From the NCBI RefSeq assembly GCF_019399895.1, contig NC_091867.1:2232001-2296000 (forward strand): DNA of 64,000 nucleotides, in the 5' to 3' direction. Below the pieces are notes generated by a model that saw only the letters and a list, made by a program, of their open reading frames with translations, was not told the DNA's origin and ran no database searches. Shown one piece after another: positions 1 to 13,900 of this stretch; the stretch's first letter is position 1; each line of letters starts with the position of its first letter. Position numbers and translations under genes: made by a program. The stretch comes from Cardiocondyla obscurior (Eukaryota; Arthropoda; Insecta; Hymenoptera; Formicidae).

Positions 1-3000
1 CTTATTCCTTACTTCAGATACGCTGGTTATTATGCTATCATCGACCGCGTCGTAAGCCGCAGCAAACCGCCTACTCGGTAATTGGAGCACAAAGCTTTAG
101 CGAGCTTTTCGCGGAAACATGATCATTGTTGTTGAAAGTTGTATATCGAAAACATTATCGGAATTTCTATACAGATGCGAGGCAACGTAATCCGCTGACT
201 CTCATAACCGATCATTAATTCTTCATTCCGCTTTCTCTTTCCAAGGTACCAATGTATTACGGTGAACGAGCCGCACCGTGTGTTTATCGTATTTTTAATG
301 GAAACGGCGCGTTCGATATAATTTAGGTTATTAAAAAACAAATTTTTAATTCATTTATTAAAAAAGAACCGACGCGCAGTTACAAGAAAGTACATGTTTT
401 TTTTTTTTAATCGAAACTTCTTCGGATCGGCGATAGGTACGAAATTGACAAATTTAAATTCCCGGACTTACATCCTTGCGGACATGTACGTATTCCTTGC
501 CACGAAATGCAAGGATTGGCCGTTCGCCAACTAAAATGCCGATAGCAGAGCTTTCTCCAACTCCATTCTTCTCGATCGATACCGAACGACGCTCAGTTCG
601 CAATGATAGCGCGACTCTTCGCCACGGCACTTGTGCAGATTCTCGTTCGCTAATTAATTAATGATTTCGATCATCGTTCGGTCTAGCGGATATACTGTAT
701 GAAAAAGGAAAAAAATTTTCCATTGTCATTTCATCGTTGAATAATTTGATTTCTGAATATTCTATAACAAAAGCATTTGATTAGCGAGTGCGTTATCAGG
801 TCGGCTATGCCGCTTTCCAATATTAACGCAAGCATGATTGGAAATATCGGGGCGTCAACACTTTTGTAAATTTTAGAGGTTCGCTTCGAAATATTTTCGA
901 TGATCCCTGCGTGCGCTCGACTCGTCTCTATTCGTCAACCATTCTCTTTGTAAATCGTATATAATATATAGTATATAGCATATAGCATAATGCGGCAATA
1001 AAATATTCATAGTTGGGATGAATATTTGAGCCGGCATGTGAAATATTCTCTTATGAAAGAGCAATGCATAACGATGATAAGCACGCGTGTCATTAAAGCA
1101 TTCGCTATTGGTGATATATAATAAAAAAAAGGAAAAAAAAAATGAAAGAAAGAAAGAAAGAAACATATTCACGCGCGCGTTGAGAGTCCTCGATTGCAAA
1201 TACGCCTACCTTTCGAACGTGAGTACAACAGTAAATATCGCATATGATGAATTATTCGTGCGGGCATATTTACTGACGCGCGTTGTCGCGAACGGTGCAT
1301 TTGTTCGAAGACGTTGATGTATCTCCGTTGTGCGTTTAAAGGTGAAGGTCGCAAACTTGCATCCTATCATCGTGCTTCGATAAAGTGTATTGTCATAGCG
1401 TTTCGCTCGTACAGATGTGCGATAAAACCTATTGTGGAAGCAAGAATCCTTTAAACGTCCATCACGTGTCAGCGATTTTGCTCTTAATTAGACACGTTTA
1501 ACAATTGCTGCAGTGATATGATCGGTCGTTCAATTATATTAATTGTAATCTTTCAGTGAGAAATGGCCAAATGCAAAATCGAGATTTGATCTAGTGGTAA
1601 AGTTAAAATTTTCACTTGTCATTAAAGTGTTAGAAAATATCACACACGTTTTATTGGCTGTACGGTATTTAATTTTTTTAGATTAACGGGTGATATTATT
1701 AAATACTTTTTATTAAAAAAAATCCGATAAAATAATCTTGGTTCTGATAAGAATATTGTTTATGTCAGAGCGTGATGGAACGGTATGACAGTATACTCGT
1801 AATGAAAAACAGGTAACTGAAGGAAACGCGTGGCTTTAATTCTGTCAAACATTAATATCCTTTTTGTTAATGCCCACGGAATTAAGCGGAAATGTCGTAG
1901 TCTGCCATCATTTCCGGTGAAAGTCGGTAAAGTAGAGTTGCAGGAAAACCTAGAAGGAAAAATCGATTGCATTGTCTGGTTTCAAACGTGGTGTACGTTA
2001 GTAGAACCTCTGAGTGATGCGCACATTGGGATACTGCAGGGAGCTGCATTGGTGAAATTACGAATTGGAGTTTATGCGTTTTGCAATAATTTTAAATAAT
2101 AAAAAAAAAAAGAAAGAAAAAAAAAAGAGAGAACAAAAATAGAAAGGAAAAGATAAAAGATTGCCACTACAAGAACTATTCTAAATTTTCCGTAAACTGT
2201 AATTATTTTACGTTGACAATATTGACCTAAATTTTGCTTAGAGCGTTTTCATGTCGCGTCTAATAAATTATTTATGAATTTTATTTTCAACTAACATTTC
2301 GGGGATGACCCTCGATTACGACGTGGTGTACTCATTATCTTTTATCTATCGACCGACTGCTCACTACGGTGCGAGATAACGGCAATGACGAGCGAGAATC
2401 AACCCTCGCTAACGTATTATCCGATATTTCGCGACGATAGAGACGCGGCAGTGGGCACGTCGCGTAAGGCTGTGCGACAATTTCAGATACGCCGTTTATA
2501 ATACCGTAATTCCCTTACGCGCGGGTAAACGTAATTAAAAATCATATTAAGTCGCTTAGTCGGCGATGAGTGCACGGCAGTCACCGTCAATCGACTCCAC
2601 GGTCGACGTACACCGGCTAACATCCGGAACATCTCTTTGAAATATTCTGCGAGGCTGTCATCCCCAGATGTACCATCGTCAACATCCGAGTGTGTGTGCA
2701 TGCGCCGTTTTACCTCGTATAAAATAAATATGCCGATAATATTGCGCTCCTAGATATTTCCTATGACAATTGAATTGTACAGAATATAGAAATGCGTGCG
2801 AGACGCACTCGTCGACATCCGCGACGCTTACACGAAGTGTAATGCGACGTTCTAGAAAGAGATGGATCTTTAATACACTTTTTTTTCTTTTTTTCTTTTC
2901 TTTTTAAATCGAGATTAGAAACCGATTTTTCGGATTTACCTTTTTTTTAACGGCCCGGTAAAGCCGCAGGATCCGGGATTCCTTATATTTTAGTTCAAAC

Positions 3001-6000
3001 AGATTTATATATTTCTGCGAGGAACGAATATTTGCCGCCGTGTAATTGGACTAGATAGAATCTGTTTGCGATGAATTTTGTTGAGACATTCGTGATTTTG
3101 CTGGCTTTAAATTGTGACGGTTAGCGGCATGGAGCTTACTAAACGTTGATTGAATTTAGGTTGCGCGAAATTAGGCCAGAGTTTACGCGTCTGTGGTATA
3201 ATTCAACTTAAGCCCGGATTACGTGCGGTCACTATTGAAATCACGCGGCTGATTTTAATTCTACATGACAATGGGTTTTTCATGAGCAAAAGAACTGTCT
3301 GTTACTTTAATTAGAATATTTAATTAACGTAGAGACGTATGGAAGAAGTTATAATATTGTTAGACACTTTTTGATATTAGATCGAATCGGATTATTACGC
3401 TGTTATTAACTGTTCTCGGCGCGTGTAAAATTTAATTAAATTAATGAATAGTATAATTGCGGACGGAACAATTTATTCAAGCCATTGTTCCTAACGTTTC
3501 ATTGATCCAATTTCATATAATTCGTATAATCTCACATTGAAAGAAAACGGTATACGCTACACACACTTGAAAACTTAATATAATATCGGAGTTAATTAAC
3601 ATATTAATTGCAACTGAGAAAATTAATTTATATTTTTACGCTGCGTTTTAGGTGCTTCGCATTTCGCGATATTATAGTATAACACATTCGCGTGCGTTAC
3701 TGGACAGAGCTTTTATTAAATTAAATAATTTAATGAATTTAATGCAGTTTTCTATTTTTCTCGCTTACTTGCTTCCTCATTTAATGCATTATTAATTTAT
3801 ACATCCGAGTATTTTTTTTTTTTTTTTTTTTTTTTTTGTGCCGTCTTTGTAATTTTTTATCATGGAACGAATGTCTTTGTTAACCGGATCATCATTGATA
3901 CCCTCGGCAAATTCGATCTGCGATATAGGGACTATTTTCGTGGTGATCATAATAGTCGATAATTGGTACGGCATTAAGTCGGCAAAGGATGTAGTATCCG
4001 CGCTGCGAATGAGGATATACAGCCCTACGTATAATTAGCTAACTCTGACATCGGTTTAACTCAGTGGCCCACCAATGTGCTTCTCTCTGTCCGTTTGATG
4101 AACACACATAGGTATTAATTGATGGGCACACAGCAGTCGCTATTAAATGCGCCACGTGATAAATAGAGGTGAACCTAGCATTATCGCGAGCTACGGCCTT
4201 TTTTTTTATCGCGAAAATATCCACGTTATGGCGACATCAGGTGAGTTATACTCCCTGGCAACACTAGACGCTTTTATATCGCCATTGAATTTAAATCTCC
4301 TCACCTTTTCTTTTTCTTTCTTTCCTTTGTCTTTTTCTTTCTTTCCTTTGTCTTTTTTTTCTTTTTGTCTCTTTTCCTCTTCAATTGATTTAATCGTCCG
4401 TACATAATTTTTACGATCGCTGTGGCGTCTATTGGCCGACGATATTCCCGAGCAGTATCGCAAGATTTCATCGTTTCTAAGAATTCAAATCCTTTTGCAT
4501 TCAGAAATAACAATGTGAGATAAAATAAAGCGTAAAGTTACGTATTTGAAACTTAATACAATTTTTATTTTATTTAATAAGCCAAGAAGTGAACAAGTGG
4601 TCAGTAATTGGAATGAAAGTAGCACAGAATTAAATAATAATAATAATCGAATTTTTTTTATCGTTCTATCAAAATAATTGTGTGATATAGAGCTAAAGAA
4701 AAAGAGGAGGAGCTGAGCGAAAGAGTTTCTGAGCAAACGGAAGGGAACTAGAAAGTACATACTACATCGCTACATGCCAAGTACAAAGCGTCAAAGAAAA
4801 TTCCGTGGAATAAATTGCTTTGCTCCGTGTTTGCACGGTATGTCTTAGTTGAAATCAATCAAACGTCGAATATGCAGCGAAAGGTAGCGCTTTTATCCAC
4901 CGCTTTTCATTTCTTTATCAGATCGGTACGCACGGCAAACTTAGTCTACATTGTGTTTAAGTCATTTGCGTTGACTATTGTATCTTGGAGCAAACTAAGC
5001 GTGTTTCCAACAACTACAGACGAGTGCATTAATTTATCAGGTGCAGACGCATTTAACGAAGCGCTCTGTTGTATTCACTCGGTTTGTACCTTTAGCAAAA
5101 CGAGCTCGCGCAGAGGTACGTTTGCGGGAGTAATCTCGGCGTAAAACAAAAACGAGAAAAAAAAAAAAAACGTTAAATCTTTGAAATATCACAAAAAGAT
5201 ATTTAACAAGAGATAAAGACAAAAAAAAAAGAAGAGAAGGAAGGGAGAACGAGGGGAGAGAAAGAGATAGAGAGACGGTGAAGAAGATTCGTAGCGATCT
5301 CATTTATGGGGGTGACAGAAGAGGGTTTCTTGAGATAGGGTTTCGTTTGAGGAAGGCTAGAACGTCTCTGCAGTAAGATTATCATCCTGTTAAATTGACA
5401 TCCTTCTCGCAGATACGCGCGACCAGCCGTAATCCAAATTGCCGTCACCCCTCTCTCTATTCCGTTCTCCTTTATCAAAGTAGAAATATCGCGAGCAGAA
5501 TGCATTTGCATTTATAATAAACGTTGGCTATTGCACCGCTTGTCTGGCCAACTGTTATACCGTTCCGTTATAATCTGCTATTCCCCTTCTAAGGTTGTAG
5601 CTCTCGACAGTAAGAAAAGACGAGGAGATTTAATGTTCCTTATATTATGAAATTTCGCAAAGAAAAATAAATCTACTTGCGCGTTTATTTTAAGAGATTC
5701 TTTTTATCTCGGTAAAAAATAAAAATAAATTATATAGACTTTTATTAATGTTATTTTGTTTTCTTAATACGATGTTAAAATCTTTTTTTCTTTTATGACA
5801 TAATACTGTTTCAGAATTTTATTTAATTATTGATTTATTTAATTTCTTGCTTGATTTGCTTAATATATATATATATATTTTTTTTTTTATGGTTTCCACA
5901 TTCGGACTTAATGTAAAAAAATAATTGATTATCGGATATTCATTATTTGGAAAGAGCGTTTTCGTTGTGGAATGAAGATTCTTTCAGTCGGATTTTTTTT
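1..6000. other. gene-free AT-rich region with simple repeats
   Basis: No exon with coding character and matched splice sites was seen on either strand. Open frames here are short and of random composition, for example a 109-codon frame at 4815-5144 and an 89-codon frame at 1830-2099. The stretch holds homopolymer and purine or pyrimidine runs, including a poly-A/GAAA tract near 1122-1164, a 26-nt poly-T at 3812-3837 and a 21-bp pyrimidine tandem at 4310-4351. It could carry distal regulatory DNA of the neighbouring genes, but nothing specific can be named. Confidence 0.6.
4310..4351 (+). repeat. 21-bp pyrimidine tandem repeat, two perfect copies
   Basis: Two identical adjacent 21-bp units made only of C, T and one G occupy 4310-4330 and 4331-4351, and a related C/T-rich stretch continues to about 4378. 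This is a simple minisatellite-like repeat. The long Lys/Glu or Phe/Ser-rich open frames over it are products of the repeat and not genes. Confidence 0.75.
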
Positions 6001-6699
6001 TTTTTTGCTTGCTCGCACGTTTTTTTCCCTTGATATTTAGATGGTCGCTGATTAAGCGGTTAGTTGGGTCACGGTAGGGGTGGTTCGTAGATGCGATAGT
6101 ATCACGCAGAAGAGTTAATCGTGTGAAACTCCCTGGATATTTCGGTCACCGCGCGAGGAAGACAAAGAGCTGTCGTTGAAAGAGAGATTGGGGTGCGGAT
6201 ATACAAGTGAATGTTACAAAAGAAGAGCAAGCGCAATAGTCAGTAAAAAGACAGTCCGCGTTGAGTTTCGAGTCGAAGGTTTAATGGCGCGGCAGCTGCT
6301 GCACCATTTTAGTCTTTGAAGATTTTCCACCGTGATATCGATCGCGGTTATAAAGTATCTGATGAGCCTCAGTTAAATTTGAACGTGTTGAAAAACAGCG
6401 AATGCAAATTTTATTTGTTTAGTCTCTCCAGATTATTCCATAAAATATTTTTATTCGTGCAAAGTAGATCCGTAGATCCATAGACTTGAACTTTCGAAGC
6501 ACGAAAGAATGCGCGTTAATAAATGTCATCTACAATTTCCGGGACGTTATTAAAAAGTTAGAAAATTGTACGTACAATGTCGGTTACATTCGCGGAATCC
6601 GCCGCAACTTTAATTGGATAAGTGAAGTAAAAAAACGCGGAAAAAAAAAAGCGCTGTACAGCGGCATAAAAATCCGTTTATCACGTATCGTTTTCGAGT

Positions 6700-8300
6700 A
6701 TCATTTCGTGGGCCCGGTGGCGAGGCGAGCGGTAGAGAAAGTATCTGACGAGGTGAGGTTCAGTGTCAGGCGCTGAATATGCGTATGGATATGTATGCGC
6801 GAACATAAATGCGTGTACACCTGAGGGCAAAGGCAGCGCAGGTGGAGGAGAAAGAGGAAATGGAGCAAACCTCGATCGCGAGAAAGAGACAGATGGGGAA
6901 GATGTCAGAGGGAGAGAAGCCACGATGGCGGGATACGGGGGAGCGAGAACGAGAGATGAAAATGGATGGTGGTTGGATAGAGAGAGGTCAAATGGGTGTC
7001 GGGGTGTTGGGAGCGGGACGCGGTAAAGAGAAGGGAGGACGACGACGAGAGGTGGAGGTTTCGAGTGGTTCAGTTGTAGCGGCACCGTGACTGAGATCGG
7101 ACGTTCGTGTCTGATCCACGTTTACCTAGTGACTCGCGGGTCGTTATCACGCGCGCGTTACACCTTCGTTTCGTTTGTTTCGCTTCGTTTCATTTTGCCC
7201 CCGTCCCTGCCTCGTCCGCTCGTCGTCATTCGCACCCCCTCGCTCTGCGGATTTTGCCGCCACCGTTGGTGTCCGACCAAACGTTCGGCTCTTCCACTGG
7301 TCGCGCGGTTAATGCTAGTCCGTCACCGTTTTTTCCATTTTCACTGCAAGCTTCGTGAAATTTGCGAGTCTGTACGCAGTTTTCGTATACCTGCTACCGC
7401 TACGGCTTATCTCGCCAAGAGACATCGATTATTAAAAAAAAAAAACTAAAAAATTTAACTTGCCGACATTACTTTTTGCTTTCTTTTCGCCCTCCATCTC
7501 GGCTGAATTAATACGTGTAAATATATACGTAATTTTTCAAAAAATGAAACCGATCGACTAATTCACGCTTATCTATGCGTGACGATTGACCATTGCGGGT
7601 ACTCGTTTTCGAATCTTGTATAATCAATGATAAGGGAAAGATAATAATCCTGGCGGCAATGTAAATCGAGTTCAACGGACGGGAAGTTAAGGGCGCGGGA
7701 ACTTTGCAAGTCACAGCGCGAAGGCAGCTCCGCTCCGACTATGGATACGAACAAGTTTCCCTTGGATTCCATCGCGTGAAACGCGATCGCGGGCGGGGGA
7801 AACAAAAGTAAAAATATACAGAACTTGTGCACGATGGTAGCTGTCGTGCATTTTCGAACGATATCCCGTGAAAAGTCGTGCGTGCCGCGGCAGCGGTGGC
7901 ATGTCGGAAGCGAGAAGGCATGGGCGCGCCGGTGCACCGGTACGGGTAACCAACCTGCGACGTTAACGTTATGGTAACGTGAATCGATCGCCTGATTTTC
8001 GTTCTCCCTCCATACCATCTGTCAGGGCGAGAACTCGCGGCCAGACGTGCGTGCACGTCACGAGTATACGCCGCGCCGGTGATTTCGCCGCTCGCAAGCG
8101 TGCCCGGTACGACGGCGACCTGAGGGCTGCGATGACTTAACGAGCTGACGAAAACAAAAGATTCCTCCCTCGCACTCGCGAATTTTCTACAATGTACAAA
8201 CTTTTTCTACGTTCAAACCTAACACTCGTTTCTCATTTTTCCCTCCTGTCCGAAAACTATTGGTCCCGAGACGCCTATTTTCAATTACAAAACCTATTTT
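6700..8300. promoter_or_regulatory. GC/CpG-rich region, possible promoter or 5' leader
   Basis: This stretch is clearly richer in G+C and CpG than the surrounding DNA and is free of long AT runs. Several overlapping frames are open in it (for example 6763-7090 and 7087-7449), but they encode low-complexity Arg/Glu/Gly or Ser/Pro/Leu strings, with no domain and no matched splice phases. It lies 1-2.7 kb upstream of the first recognisable Pde1c exon on the same strand. A CpG-rich promoter or untranslated first exon is a reasonable inference, not a demonstration. Confidence 0.25.
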
Positions 8301-9302
8301 CGGCCCTGTGAAAGGCGCGCACGTGGAACGACGGGGGTGTTAATTGTGCTGCGTCACGAAGACAGCGTTGATTATTGTTCTACGGAATTTGCGCCCCTGG
8401 CAATTATGTGCTGTCGATTACGACCGAGAAACACCGTGATTAAAGGACACGTTCTGCAATCGCTCGTGAACCGAGACCCAAACAAGAATATGATAAATAA
8501 TCGCTAGTGCTGGTAGATACGATCGGTCGCTTCCGGCTCGTCAATCGCAATTGAAATTCAGATCACGGAATACGACAAATTTTATCGTAAATAGAGCAAG
8601 CGAAAAATTATGCTCTATTATACAAAAAAAGTGAGGGAGTAAATAAGAAAGAAAAAAAAAAATGAGAGACTGTAAGGGATAGTACACGAAAACCGTCCTC
8701 AGATATGTAAAATATGAGAAATAAATTCATGAATCGTAAAGTCAGATAAAGATATATTCTTTCTACAACATAGAATCTTGATACATCTTTACGTTTCGCT
8801 TGCGTGTTTGAAAATTAAATTATTGTGCCATCGTCTGCCTTTGGAAATATATAAACGGTTTTTCACACCCCGAGCGTGCACTTGGCTACAAGGGTGAAAA
8901 TGTAACTGATATTATTTTCACATCGTACATGAGGAAATAATAAAGAAGCTAACAGGGAGAACTCGGTGCCATAAACACCTTTATTTTCCGATAGTTTATC
9001 GTGGTACGGAGAATCTGAAATCTTTTGTCAAACCGCAGCGTGTTCGACGTACTGCACGTGCGCGCGATATATAACGATATGACAGATAAATCGGACACAA
9101 TTTCATATACATATGTGTGTATGTGTTCGCGAGTGTGTATAAATATATATTAAACTACTAAAAAGTAAACTTCGCTGAAACGAGTTATAAAACTATTGCA
9201 GATAGAGGAATAAAATTGCGCGTCGATTTTTATTGTGGTGGAAATTATAAGGATCACTTGTTAGGGGATGCAACGACGGCGGCGATTATGGCTCCAGGGG
9301 GG

Positions 9303-9308
9303 TATAAA
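9303..9308 (+). promoter_or_regulatory. TATA box of Pde1c first exon A
   Basis: The sequence GGTATAAATG contains a TATAAA motif about 120 nt upstream of the ATG at 9424. Start of transcription would be expected near 9333, giving a leader of roughly 90 nt. The leader contains a tiny upstream open frame, ATG-TCG-AGG-TAA, at 9384-9395. Assignment rests on position and consensus only. Confidence 0.4.
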
Positions 9309-9423
9309 TGTCTTGATAAAGTGCCGTGATTACACGAATTAAGTCTCGTGTGTACTTTTACTCGAGTGAAAAGATTGGCAAAGATGTCGAGGTAATAAGA
9401 CCGAATAATCAAGATTGACGACA

Positions 9424-9595
9424 ATGTCCAGGCCGGGCAAAGATCCTGTGCAAAAGTGCCATTCGGATCCGGGTGCAGCTGGCTCTTCGTGTAGCCCCAG
9501 CAAGCGCGTTACACGAAGACAAGTACCGTGCATTCCGTCCTCGCCAAATACGCGCAAGTGCGTTCTAACGTTGGACGGATACAGTTATGTGATCG
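9424..9595 (+). CDS. Pde1c: Pde1c candidate first coding exon A
   Basis: The exon starts at the ATG at 9424 and ends at a good donor (G|GTGAGT). It encodes 57 residues that are Ser/Pro/Cys/Arg-rich and finish with KCVLTLDGYSYVI, then one extra nucleotide (phase 1). That leftover G joins in frame with the TT that opens the next recognised Pde1c exon at 33625, giving a Val codon and the junction YSYVI-V-ASPPDRR. PDE1 proteins are known to vary at the N-terminus through alternative first exons, which fits. A TATA box lies upstream. The link crosses about 24 kb, so it depends on phase and codon character and has no transcript behind it. If correct, both maltase genes lie inside this intron. The full protein from this start is 670 aa. 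Confidence 0.6.
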
Positions 9596-10860
9596 GTGAG
9601 TAGATACGCGATAACGTCTCGTTGATAACGCGTTTAGATAGATACTGAAATATTATAAACAGCAACTTGACGCAAAAGAAGCGTTTATAGAATGCTTATT
9701 ATTATCAAAAGATCGATAACGCGTCTTTACGTGAGCCCCTGAGATTAATTAATATAAAAAAAAAAAATATTTTTTAATTAAAGATGCTTACATTACTTAA
9801 ACTATCCTCTTACAATAATGATACGAAAAAATTACTACAAATAAAACAAATTAAATAAAGAAATTATTTTTTTATTTTATTAAAAAATTTTTTCAGATAT
9901 CTTTTCTGCACATAAAAAGAAAATATATATATATAGAAACTTAATAAGTATAATACGTTACCTTACAGTTTCTCCACCGTCGCCCGATGCCTCTACCAGA
10001 CCATCTGGTTTTCTCAGCTTCCATTATTGCTCCTTTTAGCTTCCGTTCTTCCCGCGCAATAACACCCTCGCGAATACGTGGCCGTTTGTAATCGCGCACA
10101 TGCTATTTGGCACAAAAATCGCGCGATATTTTTAACGGCAAATTAATTACGCGAAATATTTTTCAGTAATGTTCGACACATCGTGGCTTGTTAGAAAAAT
10201 TATTTGAATATCGTTAACTCAATCACATTATGCTCTCGTTTATAAGCGCTGGGACTTCGATATTTAAATCAAATGCAAAGCTCGGCGTTTATATTCAACC
10301 ATTATTGACGATCAACGCGAAAAACGATCACCCTCCTGTTAATATCACTACGGCGGATCGGTGTGCTCTATTTCCGTCGTTCATTGCCGCGATGTCTTCG
10401 GGGGAATAAGCCGTGTAAAGTTATAACTTTCGAGAGATAATCTTCGTTCTGAAACACTTGCAATAATAACTTTAGCATTAACAAGTACGCGGATTCATGG
10501 CGACAAGTGACGAGGGTTATAACTCGCGCTATATCGTGATGTATATTGCAAAGTGATTATTTCAGACAAACGATGCTTCGACGCGACACACATATGGGAC
10601 ACACTTCGCGTTGGGGTTAAATTTTTTTCACTTGCTGGAAATATTCTAAAAACTGATGATGCAAATTGTTCGGAGGTGCAAATAATCTTTCTCGCGGTTA
10701 TTTTATTTATTTATTAATTTTTTTTTTTTACGGTATTGCGACTCGCGTACGGTAAATTTCGAAATTGCTGGTAAAAATGTCGCGCGATTTTCGTGACGAA
10801 CAGTGTACGATGGATCGTAGTTAATCGTGTATATGCGAGCGTTTGTTGTACATGTGTAAC
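9596..10860. other. intronic or intergenic AT-rich stretch
   Basis: This lies between the two candidate Pde1c first exons. It is AT-rich with poly-A/T runs. No exon or RNA gene was recognised. Confidence 0.5.
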
Positions 10861-10903
10861 AACGGAGGCTGAGAGATAGAGGCGCCTTGGGAGGCATCGA
10901 GCG

Positions 10904-10922
10904 ATGTCGGAGCGACCCAGAG
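10904..10922 (+). CDS. Pde1c: Pde1c candidate alternative first coding exon B
   Basis: An ATG at 10904 is followed by six more codon starts reading MSERPR and then a single G before a near-perfect donor (G|GTAAGTAT at 10923). The exon ends in phase 1, exactly like exon A, so it can splice to the acceptor at 33625 to give MSERPR-V-ASPPDRR. The stretch just before the ATG is purine-rich and more GC-rich than its surroundings, as expected of a short leader. PDE1 genes commonly use several first exons. With only 19 coding bases the case rests on the donor, phase and plausible context. Confidence 0.4.
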
Positions 10923-13900
10923 GTAAGTATAATAATTAAATAAAATTACCTTTATAAAAAAGATAAAAAAAAAGACAAGTGTACACGTTTGTACAGAATA
11001 TTACATAAAAAAAAGTAGTCAATTTGTAATCGTCAGTAAAATAAAGATTATTTTGACGTGCAAAAACTTGACGTATAATAAAAATTTATTAATGGAAAAG
11101 TAGTGCGAATATTTAATTTTTGTAATAAATTAAATGCATTTATGCAGATTTGAGATTCGTGTCGTTCTGTTATTTCAAAGGATAATTAGCATTTTAGAGA
11201 TTGCCGTGAAATGTAACATAGTTATATTATCGTTATGCGAGTTTGAGACACCGTTCGCGCATATTAATGTCGCGTGTTTAATTATTAAGATTTTGCGCAC
11301 TTAAGAACAAGGTTTAATGTCTATAAATATTTAAATTTCTCTTTCTCTCTTTTTTAATAAATTATTAAATAATTATAAATTATACATATCTAATAATTTT
11401 ATATTAAATGCATAAAAAAAAAAAAAAATTTGAATTACAAAGAAAAAAAAAAAATACCGCGTAAAATACAGAGCAATTAATAAACTTAATAGAAACCTTA
11501 TTCTTTTTGTATGTGTACTTAGCTTTTCTCGACTTTAATAAAAAATTGGATCTAAAAAGTTTAGGTTTAAAAGAGTTAAAATAGTTAAAGTTTATTTGAA
11601 CGTAACGTCAGTCTTTGTGGATGCTCTCGCGGAAGGTTTATACTTTTGCGATAAAAGAAATCGGTCTCTCAGGTTCAATTATAGGTTTCCAATGTTCTAA
11701 AAATCGAGGTATCGAAAAGTTTGTGTTACGAAATTTCTCATAAAATCAATATTTCCGCGACGCTTTGATTTTACTCGCTAAAGTGAATTTGGCATGACAT
11801 TTTCCGAAAAAATTTTTATCACATTTCCGACGCGGAGAATAGACGATGATTTTACAAAAAGTGATACGCGGCTGTATACATTATTCATAAATTCTCTCTA
11901 TATTCTTCATTTGTCGATATAGCGTAATATGATTGTTTCCGCGTAATTATCATCCAATCTCGATGTTGTTAGAGAATGCGCTCGATGGGCGTAATCAGTG
12001 CACGGGCAACGTCGTGATTTAGAATTAATTCGACATTTCTCCGCAATTTATTCGGTGGCCGGAGTATGAGAATTGATTGTAATTATATAATCCGACTATT
12101 AATAATTAACAAGTTTCCCACTTGCTGCATACATATATAATGCCAATCGTGTGTCGTCGTGCTGTACATATCGCATATCGCGTATCGCGTATCGCATGTC
12201 GCGTGTATAATGTCCAAGAGCGTAATCGGATGCCCAACCAAAAAACCGCACGCGAATGTGCGAGAGCAGTTATTAAGAATTATGTAAATCTGTCGGCCGC
12301 CCCGCGCCAAACTGCTGCACCGTTCCATGCCGTGCAGAACGTTTCGCGCTTATCTTGCATGCATTAATGTGACAGAGAACAAGAGCGAAACGTGTTTGCG
12401 TCTCTTCCCGGTAAATTTTATTTTTCTCTGAGGAAACGAAAGGGGGGAAAAAAGAATGTATATTAATACGGAGCGCGTATATAGCCATCGCTACCGCAGC
12501 TCGGCATAACTCGAAAACTATCATCATTAAAGCGAATTTAAAAGAGGTCGCTCGTAAAAAAAAAAAAAAAAAACGGACCGCTCGCAGTTAATGAAAGACG
12601 CGCGCCATGTTTTAAAGAGGCTTTTCATTTTTGTGATCCACTTATTTTATCATCTCTCTCTTTCTCTCTCCCTTTTTTCTTGCGCGTTTTTGTTCGTTAG
12701 ATTATTTCGATATGCCATTTGAACAGATTTATGCATCCGTTTTGTGAGAATTTTTTTTTTGATTCCGCGAAGTTTATTTAATTTTGACAAATATAAGATG
12801 ATTGATCGTCATTTTAAAGTACTTGCGCTACATCTTTCGTTGTCTCTGGCTCTCCGTATCTTTTACACTTGCAGTTGCCGATGTAAGCTACATAGCTTAC
12901 GGTGGTACAGCGGTTACAGAGTACTTTTAATACAGCAGAATAGACTTATTATTTATACAAATTTATTCCCATCATAATGCGAGCACCCCTCGTATGCATA
13001 AACATAAAAAGCATTTTTATTTCTCTGTAATTCCGCAGACTTTTCTCAAGCTACGTTTAAATGCGAGCGGCTCGCTGGAAAATCCGTCTTAATCCGTTGA
13101 GTCTCAAAGTTACCCAGACCGAGATTAAAAACGAAAATTACTTAATTACAGATTAACGGCGTTCTTTTATCGGCATCGATTTTCACACGGTTCTGCTTAT
13201 AGTCGTCTTGAATCGACTTGCTGTCACGTTAAGAAAATTCAAGGGAATTAAATGTCACCCGTTATTCGTGATGAAATTATTTGTGCGATTAAATTCCTTT
13301 GTGCGCCTCTTCGTTTTCTCTAGTATGAGCCGAGAGCTATGATAGAATTGTCGCAGTGTCTCTAATTTGTGGTTTTAATTAATCCCGTGACATTTGATAA
13401 AAGAACGAATAGGTCGATATTCTATTTCTATTCTCTACTTTTGTTTTTACATGAACGTCACTACTTGTTCATCTTTTTTTTTTTTTTTTCTTTAGTTTAA
13501 TATTACTATAATGTGTTGTCACATATGAATAAATAACTTGGGATATGAACAAATATCCTGGCATTAAGTTAATTCGAGAAAAATGTGTGCTGTGTCCCGT
13601 AAATATTTTAAAATTAATTTAATAATTAAAAGGGAATTTTTTTTTCTTTTTTTATTGTTTGTTTCTGCATTTGTTCCTATTTGCGGACGTATCTATTTAT
13701 CACACCGTTTATCTTTATCCATTTATTTCTGACCCTATCTTCGTCACTGAGCGCATGTACATTTAGCTATATATTTTATATCTATCCAGTCGTAGAGACT
13801 GACATTAATTGCTTATGAGCTAAATATCATTGTAGCAGTCTTTCAATATTTACATATATCCGTTAACGTCCACTTATGCAATCGATTGCACATAAACTTC

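Noticed and set aside
4815..5144. 109-codon open frame on the + strand
   Set aside because: Random-looking composition, no domain, no splice partners and AT-rich flanks.
6763..7449. Overlapping open frames of 87-134 codons on both strands
   Set aside because: They follow from high GC and purine-rich repeats; the encoded strings are low-complexity and mutually overlapping.
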